Shown here one piece after another: positions 1-6,140 of a stretch of DNA of 7,208 nucleotides. The notes beneath the pieces were generated by a model. That model searched no databases, was not told the origin of the DNA, and saw only the letters and a program-made list of their open reading frames with translations. The translations under genes were made by a program, and so were the position numbers. Origin of the DNA: an uncultured Rothia sp. Lineage in GTDB: Bacteria > Actinomycetota > Actinomycetes > Actinomycetales > Micrococcaceae. The stretch covers positions 1-7,208 of the forward strand of contig NZ_CALJRY010000035.1 of the NCBI RefSeq assembly GCF_937976295.1. The letters run 5' to 3'. Positions within the stretch are counted from its first letter, which is position 1. Every line of letters begins with the position of its first letter.

Positions 1-297
1 TCTTCGCCGATTCTGATTCTTGATGATGTGTTTGCGGAGCTTGATTCTGCGCGCCGCCACCGCCTGGGCGCGATGGTTGCCGACGCAGAGCAGGTACTGA
101 TTACCTGCGCGGTGCTCAGTGATATTCCGGAGGAGCTGGGTGACTACCGCCTGGTGTCGGTGACGGCGGGGCACGCCGAGTATGTGCAGCCTGCCGCCGA
201 CTCAGTCACCGACCCTGCCGCTATCTCTGTCACTGACTCTGCGGGGCAGTCGAGCTCGACCGTTTCTGCGTTCGCGGAAGGTGGCGGTGATGAGTAA
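1..297 (+). CDS. recF: RecF recombination/repair protein, C-terminal part (5' end outside window)
   Basis: Frame 1 is open from the first base to TAA at 295-297 and gives the last 98 residues. It opens with a Walker B and D-loop signature, PILILDDVFAELDSARR (residues 3-19 of the fragment), the hallmark of the RecF/SMC-like ABC ATPases. A VLITCAVLSDIPEEL stretch follows, matching the end of the RecF ATPase head. RecF binds gapped DNA and helps load RecA at stalled forks and single-strand gaps. The last ~40 residues are low-complexity and rich in Ser, Thr, Asp and Ala, with two SVTD units (about residues 65-68 and 73-76); this tail is poorly conserved in the family. The stop overlaps the dciA start by 8 nt, so the two are translationally coupled. 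The dnaA-dnaN-recF-dciA-gyrB-gyrA order is typical of actinobacterial origin regions. Identity is confident from motif plus context. Confidence 0.93.
   Translation, partial: SSPILILDDVFAELDSARRHRLGAMVADAEQVLITCAVLSDIPEELGDYRLVSVTAGHAEYVQPAADSVTDPAAISVTDSAGQSSSTVSAFAEGGGDE
276..281 (+). promoter_or_regulatory. Ribosome binding site of dciA
   Basis: GGAAGG lies 8 nt before the ATG at 290, inside the recF 3' end. It decides the dciA start. The open frame runs back to an ATG at 182, but that upstream part is recF read in another frame and has no such site. Confidence 0.7.
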
Positions 298-985
298 TTC
301 TGCCCGTCCCCAAAACCATGTTTCACGTGAAACATTCGATGAATTCACGCAATCGCAGTTTGCGGAGCCTCAAAACCCGCGCGAGGTTGACGGTGTGAGT
401 GAGTTCTACCGTGACGAGGTGGACGCCCCCTCCGCCTTGCTGACCCGCATGCGAGTGGCGGCTCAAGAACGTGGCGAGGCACCCCTGAACGCCTTCTCAG
501 CGAATAAAATCATGCGCGATTTTGGTGCGGTCATGTCCGGTACCGCCTCGAAGAAGAAATCACGGCGAGCGCAGGGCTGGGACCCCCGCGTCATGGGCGG
601 CTATAGCGGCCCCGGAGAGAGCTCTCGCGACCCTAAGCCCCTCGGCGGCATCGTCAGTGCCCTGATTCGTTCTCGCGGCTGGAAAGAGCCCGTGGCAGTC
701 TCTAGCGTGCTGGCTCGCTGGGCTGAGCTAGTGGGGCCTGAAATCGCGGCGCACACCCGCCCGATTAGCTTCGAAAACTCCATTGTTGAAGTCCAGTGCG
801 ACTCCACCGCCTGGACGACTCAGCTGCGCCTGATGCACGGACACCTCATCGAGCTTTTCCGTCGCGAATTGGGTGAAGGTGTCGTAGCCCAGGTTCGCGT
901 ACTGGGCCCGAACAACGGACGCTGGAATCAGCGAGGCTATCGGCGCGCGACCGGCATGCGCGGTGTACGCGACACCTACGGGTAG
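290..985 (+). CDS. dciA: DciA-type replicative helicase loader/operator (DUF721 family)
   Basis: The product has 231 residues from ATG 290 to TAG 983-985. DciA is the ancestral bacterial factor that helps place the replicative helicase DnaB on DNA at initiation; it replaces the phage-derived DnaC/DnaI loaders. The conserved DUF721 domain covers about residues 117-210. It runs from PLGGIVSALIRSRGW, through VLARWAELVGPEIAAHTRP and a VEVQCDSTAWTTQLRL strand-helix unit, to FRRELGEGVVAQVRVLGP; the W..LVGP.IA..TRP and S.AW..QLR patterns are family hallmarks. The first ~116 residues are a long, charged, probably disordered extension with a basic patch (KKKSRR, about residues 87-92), common in actinobacterial members and absent from short versions. 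The C-terminal ~25 residues are Arg/Gly-rich. The gene overlaps recF by 8 nt and carries a parS site in codons 10-15. Family assignment is strong; function is inferred from the family. Confidence 0.92.
   Translation: MSNSARPQNHVSRETFDEFTQSQFAEPQNPREVDGVSEFYRDEVDAPSALLTRMRVAAQERGEAPLNAFSANKIMRDFGAVMSGTASKKKSRRAQGWDPRVMGGYSGPGESSRDPKPLGGIVSALIRSRGWKEPVAVSSVLARWAELVGPEIAAHTRPISFENSIVEVQCDSTAWTTQLRLMHGHLIELFRRELGEGVVAQVRVLGPNNGRWNQRGYRRATGMRGVRDTYG
319..334. promoter_or_regulatory. parS centromere site (ParB binding), inside dciA
   Basis: The 16-bp palindrome TGTTTCACGTGAAACA is an exact match to the well-known bacterial parS consensus. With flanking A318 and T335 the perfect palindrome is 18 bp. 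It lies within the dciA coding sequence, where it is read as HVSRET (residues 10-15), in the variable extension where protein constraint is low. ParB loads here as a CTP-dependent clamp, spreads, and recruits SMC; ParA then moves the complex to segregate the origin. The position close to dnaA/gyrB fits the usual clustering of parS near oriC. No second copy was noticed in the window. A 16-bp exact match is very unlikely by chance in 7 kb. Confidence 0.93.
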
Positions 986-1024
986 ATGCAGCGCGTCAGA
1001 GCGGATAGAAAAATTAGGATTCGG

Positions 1025-1054
1025 GGCACGTTGTCTAAAACGTGCCACTTTTCT
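1025..1054 (+). terminator. Likely intrinsic terminator after dciA
   Basis: GGCACGTT (1025-1032) pairs perfectly with AACGTGCC (1039-1046) around a 6-nt loop, followed by ACTTTTCT. The stem is 8 bp and GC-rich; the T-run is short and interrupted, so efficiency may be partial. It starts 40 nt after the dciA stop, which suits the end of the dnaA-dnaN-recF-dciA transcript. Confidence 0.6.
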
Positions 1055-1108
1055 GCACCTCATGAAAGCTATAGAATCGCCGGCAAACTCTACGAAGTAG
1101 TGAACTGT

Positions 1109-1190
1109 ACCCCCTACCTCAAGAGGGGGTTGAGGCACTCTAAACCGCCTTTGCGGGCTTTTGAGCGGGTGACAGCTCTCAAAAAGCTCA
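1109..1190 (+). other. Cluster of overlapping inverted repeats upstream of gyrB
   Basis: Several stems overlap here. ACCCCCT (1109-1115) pairs with AGGGGGT (1124-1130). CCTCAA (1117-1122), in that loop, can instead pair with TTGAGG (1130-1135). CCGC (1145-1148) pairs with GCGG (1153-1156) and is followed by GCTTTT. TTTTGAG (1159-1165) pairs with CTCAAAA (1178-1184), while TGAGC (1162-1166) can also pair with GCTCA (1186-1190). These could be weak terminators, an RNA switch, or protein sites on DNA. This is the main content of the 414-nt stretch without a gene between dciA and gyrB. Function unknown. Confidence 0.45.
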
Positions 1191-1208
1191 ATAAATGACG
1201 CCCGTAAA

Positions 1209-1237
1209 TGGTTTTAAGCTCTCTTGCTCGGTAAAAT
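1209..1237 (+). promoter_or_regulatory. Candidate gyrB promoter
   Basis: TAAAAT (1232-1237) matches the -10 consensus TATAAT at 5 of 6 bases and sits in an AT-rich patch. The -35 region at 17-bp spacing (TGGTTT, 1209-1214) is poor. A start near 1244 would give a leader of about 155 nt before the GTG at 1400. Assigned from one element and position only. Confidence 0.35.
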
Positions 1238-1258
1238 AAAAGAGACAATGCGTAAAGT

Positions 1259-1276
1259 GTGCCCACCTATGGGCAC
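1259..1276 (+). other. Stable hairpin near the 5' end of the presumed gyrB leader
   Basis: GTGCCCA (1259-1265) and TGGGCAC (1270-1276) form a perfect 7-bp stem with a 4-nt CCTA loop. No T-run follows, so it is not a terminator. If transcription starts near 1244, this lies about 15 nt into the mRNA, where such hairpins can protect the 5' end or act in regulation. A further GCACCA (1282-1287)/TGGTGC (1308-1313) pairing is possible just downstream. Confidence 0.5.
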
Positions 1277-1384
1277 CACCGGCACCACGGGTTGTACAGG
1301 CACTTTCTGGTGCTCTTCGTGAGGCGTTCTAGGCTCCCCTCTGAGCGGCCCGCAATTTTTCTTCGCCGGTTGCATCATCTACTC

Positions 1385-1390
1385 AAGGAG
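1385..1390 (+). promoter_or_regulatory. Ribosome binding site of gyrB
   Basis: AAGGAG lies 9 nt before GTG 1400 and is the only good Shine-Dalgarno in this stretch. It decides the start: the frame is open back to a GTG at 1259, but that one has no ribosome site and would add 47 His/Arg-rich residues unlike any gyrase N-terminus. Confidence 0.85.
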
Positions 1391-1399
1391 TTCTGCCTC

Positions 1400-3430
1400 G
1401 TGGCATCTGAACAGAATGCATCTGAACAGCAGCATGAATACGGTGCATCCGATATTACCGTGCTGGAAGGTCTGGAAGCGGTTCGCAAGCGCCCCGGCAT
1501 GTACATTGGCTCGACCACTGAGCGCGGTCTGCACCACCTGGTCTACGAGGTTGTAGATAACTCGGTTGACGAAGCGCTCGCCGGCTACGCTTCCAAAATT
1601 GACGTGACCATTCAGGCTGATGGTGCTGTCCGCGTACAGGATGACGGCCGCGGTATCCCCGTGGATGAGCACCCCACCGAGCACAAGTCCACCGTTGAGG
1701 TCGTCATGACCGTGCTACACGCTGGCGGTAAGTTCGGCGGCGGCGGCTACTCGGTTTCCGGTGGTCTGCACGGCGTGGGTATCTCCGTGGTGAACGCGCT
1801 GTCGACCCGCGTGATTACTGAGGTGCACCGCCAGGGCTACGCGTGGCATATTTCCTTCTCTAACGGTGGTGTTCCGGATGGGCCCCTGCGTAAGGGTGAG
1901 CCGTCGGATAAGACCGGTACTATCCAGACTTTCTACCCGGACCCGGAGATTTTCGAGACCGTCGAGTTCGACTTTGAGACTCTGCGTGCGCGTTTCCAGC
2001 AGATGGCGTTCCTGAACAAGGGCCTGACCATTACCCTGACCGATGAGCGTGAGAAGTTCGTCGGTGACGAGGTGACCGAAGAGGGCGAGAAGAACATCCT
2101 CAACCGCGTGCGCGCGAACGCTGACGGTTTCACGACCGTCACCTACCGTTACGATAACGGTCTGTTCGACTACGTACACTTCCTCAACGCGGGCGCGAAG
2201 ACCATCGTGAACGAGGAGATTGTCTCCTTCGAATCCGAAGACACCGAGCGCAACATGAGCCTGGAAGTTGCGATGCAGTGGACCGGTGCGTACAAGGAGT
2301 CCGTCTACTCGTACGCGAACACGATTAACACCCACGAGGGTGGTACTCACGAAGAGGGTTTCCGTGCCGCTCTGACCTCGCTGGTGAACCGTTACGCGCG
2401 TGAGAACAAGCTGCTGCGCGATAAGGACGATAACCTCACCGGTGAAGACGTGCGTGAGGGCCTGACCGCGGTGATTTCGATTAAGATTTCCGAGCCGCAG
2501 TTCGAGGGTCAGACCAAGACCAAGCTGGGTAACTCGGAGGCTAAGTCCTTCACCCAGCGTGAGGTGAACGATCACCTTGGTGACTGGTTCGGTCGTAACC
2601 CCGCGGTGGCGAAGGATATCGTGCGCCGTGCTATCACCGCCGCTCAGGCGCGTATTGCTGCCCGTAAGGCACGTGAGACGACCCGCCGTAAGGGCCTGCT
2701 GGAGACCAGCTCCATGCCCGGTAAGCTCAAGGACTGCTCCTCGAAGGATCCGTCGATCTCTGAGATTTACCTGGTGGAGGGTGACTCCGCGGGTGGTTCG
2801 GCTGTTCAGGGTCGTGACCCGAACACTCAGGCTATTCTGCCGCTGCGCGGTAAGATCCTGAACGTTGAGCGCGCTCGCCTGGACCGTGCCCTGTCCAATG
2901 CTGAAATTCAGGCGATGATTACCGCTTTCGGTACCGGCATTGGTGATGACTTCGATATTGAGAAGGCACGCTACCACAAGATCGTTCTGATGGCGGATGC
3001 GGACGTCGATGGCCAGCACATTACGACTCTGCTGTTGACCCTGCTCTTCCGCTTTATGCGTCCGCTGATTGAGGCGGGTTACGTGTACCTGGCTCAGCCG
3101 CCGCTGTACCGCATCAAGTGGTCGAATGCTCCGCACGATTACGTGTACTCGGATGCTGAGCGTGATGAGGCTCTGGCTCGTGGTGCGGCGAAGAACCTGC
3201 GCCTGCCCAAGGACAACGGCATTCAGCGTTACAAGGGTCTGGGTGAGATGGACTACACCGAGCTGTGGGACACCACCATGGACCCGGCTCGCCGCACCCT
3301 GCTGCAGGTGAAGATGGAAGACGCCGCTGCGGCTGACCAGATCTTCTCTGTTCTGATGGGCGAGGACGTTGAGGCTCGCCGTGAGTTTATCCAGCAGAAC
3401 GCAAAGGACATTCGATTCCTCGATATCTAG
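1400..3430 (+). CDS. gyrB: DNA gyrase subunit B (ATPase/TOPRIM subunit)
   Basis: The product has 676 residues from GTG 1400 to TAG 3428-3430, the usual length for actinobacterial GyrB, without the ~170-residue insert of the E. coli protein. With GyrA it forms the A2B2 type IIA topoisomerase that uses ATP to add negative supercoils. The GHKL ATPase domain shows EVVDNSVDEALAG (catalytic base E50, Mg-binding N54), DDGRGIP (D81-P87) and the lid GGLHGVGISVVNALS (121-135). The transducer carries QTKTKLGN with the ATP-contacting switch lysine K373. The TOPRIM domain has EGDSAGGSA (E460, D462), PLRGKILNVE (481-490) and DADVDGQHI (D533, D535, D537), giving all metal-binding acids. The tail has RYKGLGEM and ends IRFLDI, typical of a complete protein. 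The QRDR-equivalent aspartate in EGDSA is unchanged. A 79-nt gap without a terminator leads to gyrA. Confidence 0.99.
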   Translation: MASEQNASEQQHEYGASDITVLEGLEAVRKRPGMYIGSTTERGLHHLVYEVVDNSVDEALAGYASKIDVTIQADGAVRVQDDGRGIPVDEHPTEHKSTVEVVMTVLHAGGKFGGGGYSVSGGLHGVGISVVNALSTRVITEVHRQGYAWHISFSNGGVPDGPLRKGEPSDKTGTIQTFYPDPEIFETVEFDFETLRARFQQMAFLNKGLTITLTDEREKFVGDEVTEEGEKNILNRVRANADGFTTVTYRYDNGLFDYVHFLNAGAKTIVNEEIVSFESEDTERNMSLEVAMQWTGAYKESVYSYANTINTHEGGTHEEGFRAALTSLVNRYARENKLLRDKDDNLTGEDVREGLTAVISIKISEPQFEGQTKTKLGNSEAKSFTQREVNDHLGDWFGRNPAVAKDIVRRAITAAQARIAARKARETTRRKGLLETSSMPGKLKDCSSKDPSISEIYLVEGDSAGGSAVQGRDPNTQAILPLRGKILNVERARLDRALSNAEIQAMITAFGTGIGDDFDIEKARYHKIVLMADADVDGQHITTLLLTLLFRFMRPLIEAGYVYLAQPPLYRIKWSNAPHDYVYSDAERDEALARGAAKNLRLPKDNGIQRYKGLGEMDYTELWDTTMDPARRTLLQVKMEDAAAADQIFSVLMGEDVEARREFIQQNAKDIRFLDI

Positions 3431-3438
3431 CCCGAAAC

Positions 3439-3464
3439 GGCATATGCCCCGTATGGAATATGCC
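3439..3464. repeat. Paired 10-bp palindromic elements upstream of gyrA
   Basis: GGCATATGCC (3439-3448) is a perfect palindrome. GGAATATGCC (3455-3464) repeats it with one change, 16 bp downstream. As a result the outer arms GGCATAT and ATATGCC also form a 7-bp inverted repeat with a 12-nt spacer. The pair lies between the gyrB stop and a TATAGT element, so it could be an operator or an mRNA hairpin. No known regulator is recognised. Confidence 0.5.
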
Positions 3465-3474
3465 AAATAAGCTA

Positions 3475-3480
3475 TATAGT
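3475..3480 (+). promoter_or_regulatory. Candidate -10 element of an internal gyrA promoter
   Basis: TATAGT (3475-3480) matches the -10 consensus at 5 of 6 bases and is the same hexamer as the -10 of the tRNA-Ile promoter. There is no good -35 at 16-18 bp. Initiation near 3487 would leave a leader of under 25 nt before the gyrA start. gyrA may also be read from the gyrB transcript. Confidence 0.35.
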
Positions 3481-3509
3481 CGAGTGAATCATTGATGAAT
3501 GAGAAAGTT

Positions 3510-6140
3510 ATGAGCGAAGAACAGCAGAATAAATCCACTGAGGTTGACGTCGTCAGCAACGGTGATGCTGAAAATGTAGGCCAGCACGGCCGCATTGAAC
3601 AGGTGGACCTGCAGACCGAAATGCAACGTTCCTACCTGGACTACGCAATGGCGGTTATTATTGGCCGCGCCCTGCCGGATGTACGTGACGGCCTCAAGCC
3701 CGTGCACCGCCGCGTAATCTACGCGATGTACGACGGCGGCTACCGCCCGGACCGATCCTTCAATAAGTGCGCCCGCGTGGTTGGCGACGTGATGGGTCAG
3801 TTCCACCCCCACGGCGATAGCGCTATCTACGACACTCTGGTGCGTCTGATTCAGAGCTGGATCATGCGTTACCCGCTGGCACTGGGTCAGGGTAACTTCG
3901 GCTCCCCCGGTAACGACGGCGCTGCAGCGCCTCGATACACAGAGACCAAGATGGCCCCCATTGCCCTTGAGATGGTGCGTGACATCAACGAAGACACCGT
4001 TGATTTCCAGCCCAACTACGACGGCAAGTCTCTGGAGCCTACCGTTCTGCCCGCGCGCATCCCGAACCTGCTGATCAACGGTTCTTCGGGTATTGCTGTG
4101 GGTATGGCGACCAATATCCCGCCGCATAACTTGCGTGAGGTTGCCGAGGGTGTGGAGTGGTTCTTGAAGAACCCGCACGCGACCAATGAGGAGCTGCTGA
4201 ACGCGCTGATGGCGCGCATTAAGGGCCCCGACTTCCCCACCGGTGCGCAGATTCTGGGCACCAAGGGCATTGAGGACGCGTACCGCACCGGCCGTGGCTC
4301 TATCACCATGCGCGCGGTGGTCAATGTGGAGGAAATTCACGGTCGTACCTGCCTGGTAGTCACCGAGTTGCCGTACCAGGCGAACCCGGATAACCTGGCG
4401 ATTAAGATTGCTGAGCTCATCAAGGACGGTAAGGTTACCGGCATTGCGGATCTGCGCGATGAGACTTCGGGTCGTACCGGTCAGCGTCTGGTGATTGTGC
4501 TCAAGCGTGATGCTTCCCCGAAGGTTGTGCTGAACAACCTGTACAAGCACACCCAGCTGCAGGAGAATTTCTCCGCGAATATGCTCGCCATTGTTGATGG
4601 CGTGCCGCGCACCCTGTCCCTGGATGCGTTTGTGCGCCACTGGGTGGATCACCAGATGGACGTTATCGTTCGTCGTACCCGTTACCGTCTGCGTCAGGCG
4701 GAGGAAGAGGCGCACATCCTGCGCGGCCTGCTGAAGGCTCTGGATGCTCTGGATGAGGTTATTGCCCTGATTCGCCGCTCCCCCACCGCTGATGAGGCGC
4801 GTAGCGGCCTGATGGAGTTCCTGCAGATTGATGAGGCTCAGGCACAGGCAATTCTGAACATGCAGCTGCGTCGTCTGGCTGCTTTGGAGCGTCAGAAGAT
4901 TCAGGATCGCCACGATGAGCTGATGCGCATGATTGCTGAGTACAACGCGATTATTGCTTCGGAGACTCGCCAGCGCGAGATTATCTCTGAGGAGCTGGGC
5001 GAGATTGTGAACCGCTACGGCGATGAGCGTCGCACCCAGATTATGTACGGCTACAACGGCGATATGTCCATGGAAGACCTCATCCCCGAGGAGGAGGTCG
5101 TGGTGACGATTACTCGCGGCGGCTACATTAAGCGCACCCGCAGTGATCAGTACCGTAGCCAGCACCGCGGCGGTAAGGGCATTAAGGGTGCCTCGCTGCG
5201 CGGTGATGATGTGGTGGAGCACTTCTTTGTGACCACTACGCACAGCTGGATTCTGTTCTTCACGAACCTGGGTCGCGTGTACCGTGCGAAGGGCTACGAG
5301 TTGCAGGAAGCCGGCCGTGACGCGAAGGGTCAGCATATTGCGAACCTGCTGGAGTTCCAGGGCGGTGAGCATATTGCTCAGGTGATGGAGCTGAAGAGCT
5401 ACGAGGATGCTGAGTACCTGGTGCTCGCTACTCGCGGCGGCATGGTGAAGAAGAGCCGCCTGAGCGATTACGATACGAACCGTACTGCCGGCCTGATTGC
5501 GATTAATCTGCGTGAGGGCGATGAGGTTGTTTCGGCGTTCACCGTGTCGGCTCAGGACGATATTCTGCTGGTGTCGCGTAACGGTATGTCGCTGCGCTTC
5601 CACGCTGATGACGCGTCGCTGCGCCCGATGGGTCGCTCCACTTCCGGTGTGACCGGTATGAAGTTCCGTGAGGGCGACGAGCTGATTTCTGCGAATGTGG
5701 TCACTGAGGGCTCCTTCGTCTTCGTGGTCACTGAAGGCGGTTACGCGAAGCGTACGAGCGTGGATGAGTACCGCGTGCAGGGTCGTAATGGTTTTGGCAT
5801 TAAGGTTGCTAAGCTAGTTGAGGATCGTGGCGCCCTGGTGGGTGGCCTCATTGTGGATGAAGAGGACGAGGTGCTGGTGGTTATGGCCAGCGGCAAGGTC
5901 GTTCGCTCGAATGTGAATGAGGTTCCTGCGAAGGGACGCGATACTATGGGTGTTATCTTTGCAAAGCCCGGTAAGGGCGATTCTATTATTGGTGTTGCAC
6001 GCAACCAGGATCGTCAGCTGGATGATAGCGACGATGAAACTACTGAGAACGCCGAGGCTTCGGAATCTTCTGAGGTGCCCGGTATGGACAACGAGGGTGA
6101 AGCGGCAGCTGCCGATCTCACCGCTACTGGAGGTAACTAA
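3510..6140 (+). CDS. gyrA: DNA gyrase subunit A (DNA breakage-reunion subunit)
   Basis: The product has 876 residues from ATG 3510. ATG 3495 (5 residues longer) and TTG 3492 are possible; all have weak ribosome sites, so the start is uncertain. GyrA cuts and rejoins the gated DNA segment. The winged-helix domain has MQRSYLDYAMAVIIGRALPD and the QRDR with S104 and D108 (E. coli S83 and D87), the quinolone-susceptible state. The active-site pair R142-Y143 lies in PRYTET. The tower and coiled coil (about 388-510) follow, then a C-terminal DNA-wrapping domain of six beta-pinwheel blades (about 530-832). The GyrA box reads QHRGGKG (551-557) instead of the common QRRGGKG. The last ~40 residues are an acidic Asp/Glu/Ser tail, which in some homologues tunes supercoiling. 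The TAA overlaps the next gene's ATG by one base. Confidence 0.98.
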   Translation: MSEEQQNKSTEVDVVSNGDAENVGQHGRIEQVDLQTEMQRSYLDYAMAVIIGRALPDVRDGLKPVHRRVIYAMYDGGYRPDRSFNKCARVVGDVMGQFHPHGDSAIYDTLVRLIQSWIMRYPLALGQGNFGSPGNDGAAAPRYTETKMAPIALEMVRDINEDTVDFQPNYDGKSLEPTVLPARIPNLLINGSSGIAVGMATNIPPHNLREVAEGVEWFLKNPHATNEELLNALMARIKGPDFPTGAQILGTKGIEDAYRTGRGSITMRAVVNVEEIHGRTCLVVTELPYQANPDNLAIKIAELIKDGKVTGIADLRDETSGRTGQRLVIVLKRDASPKVVLNNLYKHTQLQENFSANMLAIVDGVPRTLSLDAFVRHWVDHQMDVIVRRTRYRLRQAEEEAHILRGLLKALDALDEVIALIRRSPTADEARSGLMEFLQIDEAQAQAILNMQLRRLAALERQKIQDRHDELMRMIAEYNAIIASETRQREIISEELGEIVNRYGDERRTQIMYGYNGDMSMEDLIPEEEVVVTITRGGYIKRTRSDQYRSQHRGGKGIKGASLRGDDVVEHFFVTTTHSWILFFTNLGRVYRAKGYELQEAGRDAKGQHIANLLEFQGGEHIAQVMELKSYEDAEYLVLATRGGMVKKSRLSDYDTNRTAGLIAINLREGDEVVSAFTVSAQDDILLVSRNGMSLRFHADDASLRPMGRSTSGVTGMKFREGDELISANVVTEGSFVFVVTEGGYAKRTSVDEYRVQGRNGFGIKVAKLVEDRGALVGGLIVDEEDEVLVVMASGKVVRSNVNEVPAKGRDTMGVIFAKPGKGDSIIGVARNQDRQLDDSDDETTENAEASESSEVPGMDNEGEAAAADLTATGGN
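6129..6133 (+). promoter_or_regulatory. Ribosome binding site of the DUF3566 gene
   Basis: A full GGAGG lies 6 nt before ATG 6140 and inside the last codons of gyrA. Together with the TAATG stop/start overlap it fixes the start and indicates translational coupling. Confidence 0.85.

Noticed and set aside
182..289. Upstream extension of dciA to ATG 182
   Set aside because: It lies wholly within recF in another frame, gives low-complexity Ser/Leu/Thr sequence, and the GGAAGG site supports ATG 290.
1109..1135. H-type pseudoknot from the two overlapping stems
   Set aside because: The two stems share or abut base 1130, leaving no linker to cross the 7-bp first stem; alternative hairpins are more likely.
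986..1198. 70-codon open frame starting right after the dciA stop
   Set aside because: No ribosome site, it runs through the terminator hairpin and the inverted-repeat cluster, and the product has no recognisable features.
1259..1399. In-frame 47-residue N-terminal extension of GyrB
   Set aside because: Starts at a GTG without a ribosome site, has a His/Arg-rich sequence unlike gyrases, and the AAGGAG before GTG 1400 gives the family's normal length.
986..1399. DnaA boxes or an origin in the dciA-gyrB gap
   Set aside because: No TTATCCACA-like 9-mers were seen; oriC is expected near dnaA-dnaN, outside this window.
1715..3595. Long open frame (626 codons) on the - strand opposite gyrB
   Set aside because: It is a codon-bias shadow of gyrB; no family motif, and gyrB on the + strand is certain. 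The same holds for the 704-codon - strand frame opposite gyrA (3489-5603).
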